In this document: one piece after another, positions 43,932-54,475 of the stretch
How the letters are laid out: each line of letters begins with the position of its first letter
Position numbering within the stretch: position 1 is the first letter of the stretch
Position numbers and translations under genes: made by a program
From: Neoechinorhynchus agilis
Lineage: Eukaryota; Acanthocephala
Length of the DNA stretch: 64,000 nt
Reading direction: 5' to 3'
Assembly: GCA_051530055.1 (NCBI GenBank)
Contig: CM121341.1
Span: 15,500,001-15,564,000 of the forward strand
The notes under the pieces: generated by a model
What the model saw: the letters and a program-made list of their open reading frames with translations, nothing else
The model's database searches: none
What the model was told of the DNA's origin: nothing

Positions 43932-44071
43932 CAAGTGATTTTATGCGCTTCCCTGACCAAACCGGTAACTTTTATTCTGTTTTTCAAAATGTGGCCTTTT
44001 TCACGGCTAATAATTTTTCATTGGGCACGCAGCATACCAATCGGGGACAGGGAAGCGCATAAAATCACTTG
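43932..44071. repeat. Inverted repeat, 24-bp perfect arms
   Basis: The arm at 43932-43955 (starting CAAGTGATTTTATGCGCTTC) is the exact reverse complement of 44048-44071, separated by about 92 bp. It lies at the 5' end of the LINE. Downstream GGATCCTCAGATATATCCGG links it to the 14.5 and 20.5 kb repeats. Confidence 0.85.
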
Positions 44072-44960
44072 AACGTCCCTCCGGATCCTCAGATATATCC
44101 GGGAGGCGGGACTCACCAGTGAGTTTCCTCCCTTCAGCCGTATTTCGGTCGGCGGTAACGGATTCGAATCCTTTGACTCAAACAGGGATCAGAAGCATAT
44201 ATCCACTTGAGAATGCACAAACTCAAGAAAAATTATCAGCCGTAAAAAGGCAACACTTAAACACAATTTTTTATTGCGATCTGAGCAATTGCCTCAGATT
44301 CTCTATTTTTATTTGCTTGACTTAACTCGTTTTTGATCTTCAAAATTTAGAAGAAATCAAACATAAATGTTTCTAATGATTCCCTCTAAAAGTGATTAAC
44401 TCTCCAGAAATTTTGATATTACGTGAACATTTTTATTCGCATATGAACAATTTACTTTAAGCACTTTGATCTACTTATTTTGAAGGCATAAATTGTATTA
44501 ACACATTTTTCGCCGTTTATTCATGGATTATTTAGAACTGAACTGCAAAAAGATTTCATGTCTTTTAAGCATTTTTATCATCATTTTGCCATCGAGTTTT
44601 CAACTTGAAAGTTGCCCATTTATGCGCGAGGTTTTTTAGTGTATCGATTGTAAACTCAACATTGATGAGACTGCTGTGCTAAAAATAAGGTATTGAAACA
44701 ATAAGCTTAAAGATAGTGTTTTCTGTTTGCCGATGTAGGGATTGTTAAAATTTTAATTTCTCGCCATCTCGCGCTTCTTTATTTGTTTGCATTGTAGAAC
44801 GAGTTTAAATCTTTTTTTCTATAAAGATTATTATGCTGATGGAAAAATTTCGCGCAGAAGTTCATAAGATGAATTTTTTATATTTTCATGAAGGTGTTTG
44901 GCGATTAAAGTTAAAATTCCTCCAATTCAAAATCCACATTATAATCTTCGTAATGATTCA
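44072..44960. other. Repeat-derived spacer
   Basis: Contains GCAATTGCCTCAGATTCTC at about 44.29 kb, shared with 8.48 kb. No gene recognised. Confidence 0.4.
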
Positions 44961-44969
44961 ATAAAGTAA

Positions 44970-45240
44970 TTAATGTTTCAGATTGTTGATCATAAGTGTC
45001 CAAGAAATCTCCTCCACTGCAGACCCTGTGGCATCATTAAGTTTGTACAGAAGTCCGTCATCCTCACACGAATCATCCTCCTCCTTCAAATCTCCTGCGA
45101 AATTCAGACAACTTTCCGCTGTACAATTGAAACCGAAGTATAGAAAAGCGTTTGTTTTAAGCACGGGAGCGTATTTGAACATTATAAAATTTTCCACTAA
45201 TTCTTGAAGACTAAACGCAGTTTGGAATAAAGGGTCACCG
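44970..45240 (-). CDS. Hypothetical protein fragment
   Basis: Not recognised. The minus-strand frame is open for about 90 codons, and its reading looks protein-like: HSGDPLFQTAFSLQELVENF, then IMFKYAPVLKTN, CTAESCLNFAGDLKEEDDSC and EEISWTLMINN. No ATG precedes it within the frame before a stop, so it would be an internal or terminal exon, or a decayed gene. The overlapping plus-strand frame (Ser-rich) has no better claim. Confidence 0.33.
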
Positions 45241-46220
45241 CTATGGATCTGTATAGTACAAGTTGCTCAACTTGTGAACTGTCTGTATGATGAGACAAAG
45301 GTTCATGTTCGCATCATTGATCCTTCTTCGCTAATGCCATGAGACTAAGGAAAACGCTCTCTACTTGATCAAACGTCTTATCATGGAAGCAATGCCAGAA
45401 GCTGTCAAAAGTCAACCGGTGCCAGATTTGACACTGACGAAGAAATCCAACAATTCGGATGACTGTGTGTTCACTGTTATTCGGTGAATCCAATAAACAG
45501 CAAAACGCTACGAACAATTATTGCCTTCAATGAAATTTCTGAAGGGAGTTCTACGATCTATGTTTGATTTTGAAAAGCCTGACTCTATTCAGATCATTTA
45601 GAGGGTTATTTGCCAGTCGTCTAAATCACTGATGGTTTGCTGAACAAATACACCATGGAAAATGTGACTGATTTATATGGAAGTAGTATTCTGTATTTTA
45701 TAACGTACTAGTAGACCTCGTTAAACAATAACTAGCAGAGTTATGCTGGTTGGGACTTGTTACTGGAAAGGTCCGTTTGAAATGCTAAACGTTAGTAGGT
45801 TAAAGGGGCTCGGCCGGAAGTTCCCAAAGGTTATCAAGAATCAAATGAGGAAGGCTGCTGCAACTGTCAATCCTCACCATCGTCTCAACTTCTATTTTTA
45901 CCGTGGGCCATGTAGATTTACGGCCGAGCAATCGGATCTGGGATCACTTAGGGTTCTCATCTCCTGTTACTTTGTGAATGGAAAGCAATATATTCAGGAA
46001 CGCACAGTGACGACATCGACGAATTCTCGAATTCGAGGCCGCCAACGACGACGATTTAGGTGATTTGATAAATATTGTTCGTTTATCCAGCTGAGACAAA
46101 CTGCCATCCAAATGACAATATGTTTTTAGTGGTCTCCTGACGATTTTAAATTGTTTCGGGTGCATTAAATCTACGACAGATCGAAGATATTGATGATACA
46201 TGCTAAAATATCGTCGAAGC
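45241..46220. other. Possible decayed coding region, unassigned
   Basis: Plus-strand reading shows protein-like stretches interrupted by stops (ALYLIKRLIMEAMPEAVKS at 45.36 kb; a 106-codon frame at 45743-46063 with GLGRKFPKVIKNQMRKAAA). I could not identify a parent element. It may be a DNA-transposon relic. Confidence 0.3.
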
Positions 46221-46227
46221 TAGTTAA

Positions 46228-46395
46228 GGCATCCCGAGAAATCATTCGTTTAAAAGAATCCTCCAACGAAGGATTGGGATGCACCACGATTACGGCATCC
46301 CGAGAAATCCTTCGTCTCAAAGAATCCTCCAACAAAAGATTGAGATGCACCACGATTACGGCTTCCTGAGAAACCTTCGTTTCAAAGAATGTTCG
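46228..46395. repeat. 66-bp tandem repeat, about 2.5 units
   Basis: GGCATCCCGAGAAATC recurs at about 46228, 46294 and 46360. The period of 66 keeps frame, giving a 22-residue repeat in both the minus reading (SLEDSFKRMISRDA) and the plus reading (SREIIRLKESSNEG). Units differ by several substitutions. Confidence 0.85.
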
Positions 46396-46639
46396 GTAAT
46401 CAACTCAAACCGATCGGAATTGAGTGTCGCTTTTAATTAAAGTATCGTTAACACTTCGAATTTATTTGAATACTTCTGACGGAGCGACATTCGGCATTGT
46501 ATTCCGGCGGATCGCTATTTTCACAATTCGACTTTAACCAAGGCGACCAGATCAAAAGGCGTTCATTTGGGGAGTTCTATTTGGCGCTGATCCTTTGAAG
46601 CTTTTGAAACTTGGGTTGATTTTAATAAATTGATCAAAA

Positions 46640-47240
46640 GTTGTAATAGGGACCACCTTGGAACCATCTGGACGCCATGGTCTCGTCTGTCCGCAACACG
46701 CCAAAGTGAACGCAATTCTTAGTCGTGCCCTGAATACGGTGAATGCGGCCAACATCCTAGAGCCGAGCAATCTTTGCCGACTCCATGATGGTCGATCGGA
46801 CGGTGTCCCAGTATTCCCGTGGCGATAAGGAAAATGTCTTCTCTGGGACGCCAAGTCCGTGAACACCCTCGCAGCCCGCAACATAAAATTCGCTGCCGTT
46901 AAACCAGGGGGAGCAGCAACCGCCGCTGAGGAACGCAAAAAGACAAAATACAAGGACCTGAGTCGAAATCATTATTTCGTTACCTCGGTCCTTTGGTATC
47001 GCGGCACAGGACCTGGTTAAGCAATTGTCTAAGAGATTGAGACGAATAACTGGCGATCAGAGGGCAGGAGCATTCCTTCTGTAAAACATAAGTCTGGCTG
47101 TTCAACGGCATCCGTCCTTTCGACCGTTACACCAGGAGGGCAGGTGAGTGATAGAGAGCAGGGGCATTCCTTCTGCAAAACATAAGCCTGGCTGTTCAAC
47201 GAGGGGACGCTGCATCCGTCCTTTCGACCGGTGTGAGTTC
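46640..47240 (+). mobile_element. Retroelement family C fragment plus duplicated 3' module
   Basis: The plus-strand reading has LEPSGRHGLVCPQH, ILSRALNTVNAANILEPSNL, and VFPWR, then a stop, then CLLWDAKSVNTLAA and a RNHYFV start of the last domain. It is followed by two direct copies of the 3' module (GGAGCATTCCTTCTGTAAAAC and GGGGCATTCCTTCTGCAAAA, about 105 bp apart). Confidence 0.72.
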
Positions 47241-47464
47241 TCATGTAGCATAGAGATGCACTTGCCGAGGAACAAAAATGATACCATAAATATATCATGA
47301 AGTAGAAAGATATAAAAAGATGAATCTTGATTTAATCTATTGTTGATGAAGCTGAAGTTGCTCGTAGAAGAGGATAATCGCGTACATGGTTGCTTGGTAT
47401 TAATTCAAACGCCACAATTTGGATTTATTTAAGATGAAATTTTACTTTGTCATCTAACGTTATA

Positions 47465-48502
47465 CTAATTTTGTTTTTTCTCCGACAATGATTTTTCGAG
47501 CCATGTCAGACTGGTATTGACAAACGTTTTTAGTGATTGAAGGCCTTGTGCGGCAACTGTCCTAACAATATCAATCTCTGAGCTATTTATTCGCGAGACG
47601 TCCTTTAGAATACTTTCACAAAGAGTGATTCCAGCACTATATCCTGATTTTAGTGGACCTGGAAGTACGTTCGAAAGGGTGCTATTGACCCATTGTATAT
47701 CAGTTTTAATTCGCTGGGTGACAAATAATGTAAGCTTGTTCCGTCTTTCCTCTTCAGTGTCACAATTTCCGATTTCCTTCTTTTGATCGTCAGATAAATA
47801 AGCATCAAGAGTGTCCATGTCTATTTGTGATACGGGGTTATCCCCACCGATTTCAAGAATTTTCATTAGCTCACTAATAACCCTCAGGACCGTGAGCATG
47901 CGGTCTCTTGCAGAAGCCAAGATGTTCGGTCCGACGTACTGTGATGCTGTTTGACTTGGATCAGTGAAATAGTCCTTGAATGACTTTGGTTTCTCTGTCG
48001 CTGATGGAGTCTCAGGTGGGGCTGAGAATTTCGTGTACACTGTAGAAGCCAAACGGAATGGGTACAAAATAAGAGGTTTAAGTCCGACATAAACTGCAGT
48101 TAGGAACTGTTAATAAAACTGGTAGTTTTGATAAATAAATCAGATTAGACACGTACCTCAATAGGAGGAGCCATGAGTGCTGGAAAGTAGCTCTCAAGTG
48201 CGTATAAACATTGATTGGCCAATGCATCGAGATAGTTTACTAAAAATAGCCAATTCTGTTGCGTACTTTTGCATGAAGGTTGAATACTCACAAAACGGTG
48301 AGATGGGTCCTAGAATCGGGGCAGTGTATGTCTTGATGGAATCTACCAGCGATCGGGCATACGTAGCAGACTCTTTAAAGAGTGGGCTTAGGTTTTGCAG
48401 TTGACTGCAGCAAAAATATGTGCTACTAGCAACCAACTGTATTATGGGAATCCGATTGAAATGTTGAAGAAATGATTCATTTGATTTGCCAGTCGGAGTC
48501 AT
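47465..48502 (-). CDS. Perilipin-like lipid-droplet protein
   Basis: Coats lipid droplets and regulates lipolysis. Three exons join in frame: 48502-48292, 48239-48157 and 48106-47465, 311 residues, with GT-AG introns of 52 and 50 bp. I start at MTPTGKSNES (48502). The PAT-type N-terminus is visible: FLQHFNRIPIIQLVASS, then ATYARSLVDSIKTYTAPILG, then across introns the amphipathic YLDALANQCLYALESYFPAL ending MAPPIE, then FLTAVYVGLKPLILYPFR. The splice join FLNYLDALAN and the join at APPIE both restore the typical perilipin sequence (LDxxAxxxLDxLExxxPxLxxPP). The C-terminal helical bundle (47465-47950) is divergent. Its length is similar to worm and insect perilipins. It lies just downstream of the LYR gene on the same strand. 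Confidence 0.85.
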
Positions 48503-48755
48503 TTTATCTAAAATGGGTATGAACCCTTCGTCGAATTCTATATGCCGAAGGCAAAATGATTTATTCGCAGTCCATGTAGAAGTTAAAGAATGTTGTGCGT
48601 CACATTCATGTGCACACAATGGGTGTCGTGGAAAAGTGGGAGCGTTTGGGGTAATAGTCAAGTGATGCGATCGGCATCACCATGAGACATTTTGTATGTG
48701 GAGTGACGAAAATGAATCAGAGGTATGGTAATTCGAGAAAATACACTTTGAAAAA

Positions 48756-49076
48756 TTATTTCATTTTTTCCATCACTTCATTTGATAATATAAACCGACA
48801 TTGTTCAAGAGAAGCTCCACATGCTCCAACATTAAATTGTCTAGGATACGTAGACTTCATTGCATTAGAGCCAAGTGTTCGAATGCTTCGCAAACATCGT
48901 TCCCATCTCGCTAACTCGTTGCTGCTCTGAATCACAGTGTCTTCTCTGTCTTTAAACGTTCTAGCAAACGAATGGCGGAGTACTTGGTTGAAGTCACGTC
49001 CACTTTTTGATTTATCCAACGGTATCAACTTTAAAGCGTCAATAAGATCACGGTAGAGCTTAGCAGTTCTCGACAT
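48756..49076 (-). CDS. LYR-motif protein (Complex1_LYR superfamily)
   Basis: 106 residues, intronless. The start is MSRTAKLYRDLIDALKLIP at 49076; the frame extends upstream without support. The L-Y-R tripeptide in the first helix is followed by SGRDFNQVLRHSFARTFKDRED and a third helix, the usual LYRM layout (Arg-Asp-Phe, then R..F). LYR proteins are mitochondrial matrix factors for respiratory-complex assembly, Fe-S transfer or the mitoribosome. The first two helices resemble the MIEF1 microprotein group best. FMC1 is an alternative. The C-terminal third (CGASLEQCRFILSNEVM) is not typical. It lies about 250 bp upstream of the perilipin gene, same strand. Confidence 0.68.
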   Translation of the reverse strand: MSRTAKLYRDLIDALKLIPLDKSKSGRDFNQVLRHSFARTFKDREDTVIQSSNELARWERCLRSIRTLGSNAMKSTYPRQFNVGACGASLEQCRFILSNEVMEKMK

Positions 49077-49350
49077 GATCTGAATATAAAGAACTGATTT
49101 GAGAGTAGGTTTCAGTTGCGAAAACGTGATCCTCTTAGAAAAAATGTGCATTTCGTATCATCAACGCTAGCAGAAATCCCGTCATATTTTCTGAAGATTA
49201 ACTACGAAGCTGAAAATTCAAATTGTCATCATATTCAATAAGCCACGCAATAACGCCTTAAAGGTTTGACAGCTCAGACGGTTTTAAAAACAAACAAATT
49301 TTAGATTTAAATTGATCGGATTTCCGAATAAAAAATCATTGTTTAATCTA
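49077..49350. other. Intergenic; LYR gene promoter side
   Basis: No feature recognised. Confidence 0.3.
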
Positions 49351-49354
49351 GGCA

Positions 49355-49491
49355 GTAAAAATCTCAAAAGGAATATTTAAGTCCCAACAAAAATAGTTGG
49401 CCTCAGTAATAGGTATCTAATGGATAGGAAAAACTATCAATTACGCTAACAATTTCTGTTGGGATTTAAATATTCTTTTTGAGATTTACAC
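49355..49491. repeat. Foldback element, about 45-bp arms
   Basis: GTAAAAATCTCAAAAGGAAT through CCCAACA is mirrored by TGTTGGGATTTAAATATTC and TTTTTGAGATTTACAC, with a spacer of about 45 bp. A few mismatches. No coding capacity. Confidence 0.85.
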
Positions 49492-50119
49492 ACCTTTTAG
49501 AGATATCGACGCTTCTCGCGATAAAGAATCAGAATGTTGTATACATCATTGCAAACATTTGATTGCATTTCTTTATCTTAAATTTTTTTTTACTGGCAAA
49601 CCGCTTTTATTGATTCTGATTTAGGGCATCCTTCCTCGGATTTTTAGTTGGTATGGCTTCATGCCAAGAAGGAACATTTCTTTTTAGCGAAAATGTAAAC
49701 GGTAGGTTCTGGAGAAAACACGCCAGTGTTGGAAAAATGTGAAAGTAGTTGCAATTGTAGTTGAAGAACATCAGCGGATGCTTCGAAGTTTGTCAAATTT
49801 CACCATGCCGATATTGAGAGAATCAACTGCTTGCGAGCTATCATTTATCGATAATAAATTAATGCAGCATATAATACCTATTATTTAATCGGAAAACTGA
49901 CTTTTAAAAAGTATCGATCACTTTCGAAGGTCAAATAGTGCAGAATTGGCTAGAATTAAGCGGACTACTCGTTGATTTTGTCGAACTTAGTAAAAAGATA
50001 AAACACATTTACTGCGACTTGAAGGTAATAATCTGATCTGCTTAGGATCAACGATAACCGAGTCCAAAAACCGTCCTTTTTCAAGTGTTTTGTCTCCAAT
50101 ACGCAAAATCGAAATCGGG
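49492..50119. other. Repeat-derived spacer
   Basis: About 49.59-49.68 kb resembles 9.36-9.47 kb (TTTTTACTGGCAAACCGC; CTTCCTCGGATTTTTAGTT). No gene. Confidence 0.4.
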
Positions 50120-50124
50120 GATAT

Positions 50125-50232
50125 TTTGACGATCCGAGGGCAGGAGCATTCCTCCTACAAAACATAAGTCTGGCTCTGCAACAGGGGGATGCTGCATCCG
50201 TCTTTTATACCAGGACGACAGATGAGTGATCC
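50125..50232 (+). repeat. Solo 3' module of retroelement family C
   Basis: GGGCAGGAGCATTCCTCCTA, then AACATAAGTCTGGCT, GATGCTGCATCCGTC, ACCAGGACGACAG and GAGTGATCC, in the same order as at 35.05-35.17 kb (inverted) and 47.05-47.24 kb. No coding part is attached. Confidence 0.75.
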
Positions 50233-51180
50233 AAAAGCAGTGACGTATTTGCTATTAACGAAAAAATCTACTAAGATACGAGGAGGTATACGTTGCAAAA
50301 CTACTAATATTTCCTACAACAATAGCTCAGTTGACAAATCCTTGAAACATATAATAACTATCCTTACTTATCGTAAAGAAACGCTCGACAAAACGAGTTA
50401 TTTAAGGAAAGATTTCCCAGTTTTCAATAAGACTCCATTGATATTTAACTATGTACACTGCTTTAGTTACTAAAACTTTCTACGAGTGCTTCGAACGCGT
50501 AATCGCTTGAGAATCGCCGTACGATTTCTGAAGAAACACTGAAAAACGTCGAAAAATGAAAGTGTTTAGACAAAATATACAATAGGCTAATAGACAATAT
50601 GATTCAAAATCAGTGTTTGTTTTTAACTGTTATCCTTATCGGGGAAATTCACAAAAAAGTTTGAAGATTGAACCATTCATGCTTGTTTATGGCGTAAAAA
50701 TTAAAAGAATTTATTAAATCCCATATTTCGGCACACAATCTCGCGCCTTTATCAAGGTCGCAAACTTACAAACAACTTCGGTGAACTGCAATATCGCACT
50801 TGATCAATTCGTTTAATTTCCGTCAATAGAAAACATGCATCTACTTCAAAAAACCAAACCTTTCTTCCGGATCGTAGGCAAGTGTTTAGAATTCGGTATT
50901 TTTCGGCCGTTTCAAAGTCAAGACCACATTGTGGAAAATTAACGCACTCGTTCAAAAAATAAAATATATTTTGAATTTTAACCATCCCATTTTTCTCGAC
51001 CTGTAAAATATTCTGAGCTTTCTCGTACTCTATAACCCGCGTGCGTGCGTGTGAATGACATTTTCAACTAAAATCACGTAATCCAGAGGTATTACGAAAG
51101 AATCGTAAAGGGAAGTTTTCCGTGTTCCTTGACGAGCGCGTTTTGGTTCTATTTGTTCGGAATATCATAAAAATTGATCG
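50233..51180. other. Intergenic with a family M half-copy
   Basis: No gene recognised. At about 50.66-50.76 kb there is a single arm of the family M foldback (GCTTGTTTATGGCGTAAAAA, TTATTAAATCCCATATTTCG, CGCCTTTATCAAGG). The final 150 bases are the likely 5' region of the zinc-finger gene. Confidence 0.5.
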
Positions 51181-51182
51181 AA

Positions 51183-52337
51183 ATGTCACGACGATTCGGT
51201 GGTCGTAATTTGCCTCCCCGTCAGACCCGTCCTCGTTACCGCACTCCCTTTCCAATGGGAATGTTTGATCCAATGGCGATTGCTTATGGAGTAGGTGCTC
51301 CATTAATGTACAATCCGACGGCGGCGGCAATGGCAGCCGCCTTCTTTAATCCAATGCAAGCAACAATACATCATCAATCTTACGGATTTTCAACTGGAAT
51401 GTACCCAAGGATGCATAATATCAATGGTGGTGGTAGTGGTGGCGGTGGTAGCCATCGGTTTTTTGCTCCATCGACGAATGCGATGGTTCCACCGACTTCT
51501 TCTGCTTTAGCTCGTAAAAGGTCTGCCGGAGCTCCTGCGGCTCAAATCAGCTCAGACGACGACTATGCGACTGATGGAGATTCGGACGATGAGTCAAAGC
51601 AGGGTCAGCCTCCGTCGAAAAAATTAGCTAATAGTTCGGGGGAGGGAGCTGGAGGTGGTAGTGGAGGAACCTCGGCCACAAAGCGCTCCTCGTCAAAAAC
51701 CCCCTATAACCATCCAGGGGTGACGGAGAAGCAATGTGAGCTCTGCGGTGTTGTTTTTACGTCTAAGGTTCTGCGCGATCAACATTTAAAAGGCAAGAAG
51801 CATAAAAAGAAACTTAAATTTCATATGAATAAGGGAGAAACCCCGTTTGATGTGCCGGATTCTCCAGATGGAGACGACGAAGCTGATCCTGCTGACGACG
51901 GAAATGATGAAGAAGTGGACGAAAGTGGAGATGTGGAAATGGAAGTCCTTGATCCGCATCTAGAATTCTTTGAAGAACTTAAGGCCCTTAAGGGAGCTAT
52001 ATTAGATCCAGAAAACGCTGAACGGATCTCGATTAATGCTTTTCAGTTGTTCAGAATAATGGAAGAGTATTTAAGGTACATCACAAGAAGATACGTGAGT
52101 CCAGGAATCGATCCTACACGTATGTCATGGAATGAACTTTTGAACGTCTTAAAACGAAACACGATTGTGAAATTGAGCTCGAACATGGAGAGGAAGCTGG
52201 ATAACGTAAGACAGTTGAGAAATTCTGTTGTCCATTCTTTTACGGCCCCAGTCGATATACGCGTACTCACCAAAGTTATTAAAGTCGCTGAAGAAATGTA
52301 CGAATGGGGTGTTCAGTTCAGAGATACCACACTTTAA
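51183..52337 (+). CDS. U1-type C2H2 zinc-finger protein with HEPN-like C-terminal domain
   Basis: Not a family I can name. 384 residues, single exon, ATG at 51183 (MSRRFGGRNLPPRQ). The N-terminus has Met/Ala/Pro-rich segments (YNPTAAAMAAAFFNP) and a Gly/Ser stretch. One zinc finger is at residues 185-207: CELC, then H201 and H207 (C-x2-C-x12-H-x5-H), the U1/matrin spacing used for structured RNA. An acidic linker follows. The last 130 residues form a helical domain with MEEYLRYITRRYVSPGID, LLNVLKRNTIV and RQLRNSVVHSF. R346-N-S-V-V-H351 fits the RNxxxH (Rx4-6H) signature of HEPN ribonuclease domains. The domain is strongly conserved in the paralogue at 58.3 kb. Nuclear RNA binding or cleavage is an inference. 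Confidence 0.88.
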   Translation: MSRRFGGRNLPPRQTRPRYRTPFPMGMFDPMAIAYGVGAPLMYNPTAAAMAAAFFNPMQATIHHQSYGFSTGMYPRMHNINGGGSGGGGSHRFFAPSTNAMVPPTSSALARKRSAGAPAAQISSDDDYATDGDSDDESKQGQPPSKKLANSSGEGAGGGSGGTSATKRSSSKTPYNHPGVTEKQCELCGVVFTSKVLRDQHLKGKKHKKKLKFHMNKGETPFDVPDSPDGDDEADPADDGNDEEVDESGDVEMEVLDPHLEFFEELKALKGAILDPENAERISINAFQLFRIMEEYLRYITRRYVSPGIDPTRMSWNELLNVLKRNTIVKLSSNMERKLDNVRQLRNSVVHSFTAPVDIRVLTKVIKVAEEMYEWGVQFRDTTL

Positions 52338-52640
52338 ATGCGATTATCTTTGCTAAAAAGCGATTATGATGTTTGGCTTCAAATTAAATATCGACTAAAA
52401 TACCGTTTAGTGTGGTATTTCGCGCCTCTCGGTTTCTAACCATAAATCTTTAGGTGCGGATTTTTTTCTGAACGATCAGATATTTAACTGAAGGCGAATT
52501 CTCTAACTAACAAATGGAATTTCACTAGTCAAAATCAAGGTATTGAAATAGAATTTCAGTGAATTTCTACGTTTTATTTGTGTGAGAAATCGCTTAAGGC
52601 TTCGTTTGTTTAATTTTAGTCTCAACTATAGAATCAGATG
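52338..52640. other. 3' flank of the zinc-finger gene
   Basis: No feature recognised. Confidence 0.3.
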
Positions 52641-53150
52641 CTTGGCTTAATGCTCTCCCAATTGCTTCTGTGGTTACACTTTTCTTCGACGAGACAGTGA
52701 AGATCGCAGTGTCTCTGAGACTTGGAGTACCGATATGCACATCCCTTCGCTGCCTTTACGGAACGACCGTGGAACCACCGGGACGCAATGGTCTTGTCTG
52801 TCGGCAATCAGGCGGAAGGTGCTCACGACACGCCGAAATGAACGCAATTCTTAGTCGTGCCCTGAATATTTCTTTGCCAACTCGATGGCCGTAGACCAAA
52901 CGGTGTTACAGCATTCCCTTGGCCAGAAGGCAAATGCCTTCGCAGCCAGTAGCATAAAATTTGCCACGGTTAAAACTGAGGGGGGGCAACAAAAGTGGGT
53001 CGAAATCATTATTTCGTTCCCTTTGGCGTTGAGACACTCCAATCGTTTGTTACCGTGGTGCAGGACCTGGTCAAGCAATTGTCCAAGAGACTCAGACGAC
53101 TGGGAAGCGCATTACACCAGGACGGCAGCTGAATGATCCTGAGCAGTGGT
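52641..53150 (+). mobile_element. Retroelement family C, C-terminal fragment
   Basis: The plus-strand reading has VSLRLGVPICTSLRCLYGTT, VEPPGRNGLVCRQS, RHAEMNAILSRALN, then a deletion, then a frame-broken RNHYFVPFGVE-like segment and TRTAAE end. It matches the 35.1-35.6 and 46.6-47.0 kb copies. Confidence 0.75.
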
Positions 53151-54475
53151 GTGAAAGTTAGAATCAAGTTATGTTTTTTGACAAATTCCTCCTTTTTTAA
53201 CTGCTAAGTGAAATAAATGTATCGATTTATTTTTTCCTTTATCTTGTACAATTTAGTTCATCTTTTATTCGTATAATCTAGATAAAATCAAATAAATTCT
53301 TCTACATTATTTAACGTAGTGGAAAAAAGAGCAAATTAATAGTTATTTGCAATTATCCACTTTTTTGTGTACCTAAAAGTTCATTCTTTAAATTGGATCC
53401 GTTTAATCATATGATTATAAAATTCGGTAAATATATTTCTTATTGGTTTTTGCATCTGCTTAAATTTAAATCCTTTAGGCTTTTTGTTCAAATAAATCGA
53501 TAAAAGCTCCAAAAATGTTGTTGTTGGTAGATAGTTTCTTTATATTAATCGTTATGATAGATGATGAATCAATCAACCTTTATGTTCATTTGCACAGTTT
53601 TTCAAAACCGGTTGTAATTAATCGGTATATTATTAGAGTTTATAAAAATGGTTGGATTTATAAGTCCTCGAGTTTGTGTAAAATTTGATCATTTTAAGCT
53701 GTTTTAAATTTTTTTAATTAACAGGATTTTAAGTAAATGAAATTGCTTATACTTCATTTTGAAGATTTAATTATTTTTTAATTTCTGAAACTATTAAAAT
53801 ACTTTTCTTTCAAAATATATCATTTCACTGAGTGTTGTTAAACTCCAATATTGAAACTAAAAAGCTAAATTTTCCTCAGTGAGACCAAGAAACTATCATC
53901 CCACATACGGACACTTATATGTTTTAACTAAGTGAAGCGGTTGGTTTTTATGCATGACCACTAAATTTAAAATAAACTATTAAAATTTTGGAATATTATA
54001 GTATCGATGACGTAGGTTCTAGGAACTGTGTGCCGGTTCGTTTTAGTTACTAACTGCATTTTCAAAGCATAATTTATCTTTAGTAATACACTTTGATGTT
54101 CAAGTTTTTGTTGTTTCCGAGGAATTTTTCTTATTGAGTAAACTACACAAAAACGTAAATTTTCCTTAAAATCTCTTCGAGGAAAAGCAATATTTTTATA
54201 AAACGACTGAATATAATCACATATAAGAAAAATAGCCGAGTTTTAACCACCATCCATCTCAGACCAGCCTGAGAGTTAACGTTATTTATTCGTTAGATTG
54301 AAAATATCTCTCATAGCCTATTGCCTAGGCGCTTGATCCTATTTTCAAGATACTACAAGTACCGTCAAATCCGGTAAATCGGACCAGCCACTTTTTAAGG
54401 TCAAATTCCATAGAACCAAAACAAATGTATTTACATGGACGTAATATACAGTCAAATCAAAACAAACAAACAAAT
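53151..54475. other. AT-rich intergenic region, no gene recognised
   Basis: About 1.3 kb of very AT-rich sequence with no ORF above about 60 codons and no repeat I recognise. Confidence 0.5.

Noticed and set aside
48177-48404. Plus-strand ORF opposite the perilipin gene
   Set aside because: Shadow of perilipin exons 1 and 2, which are supported by splicing phase and family motifs.
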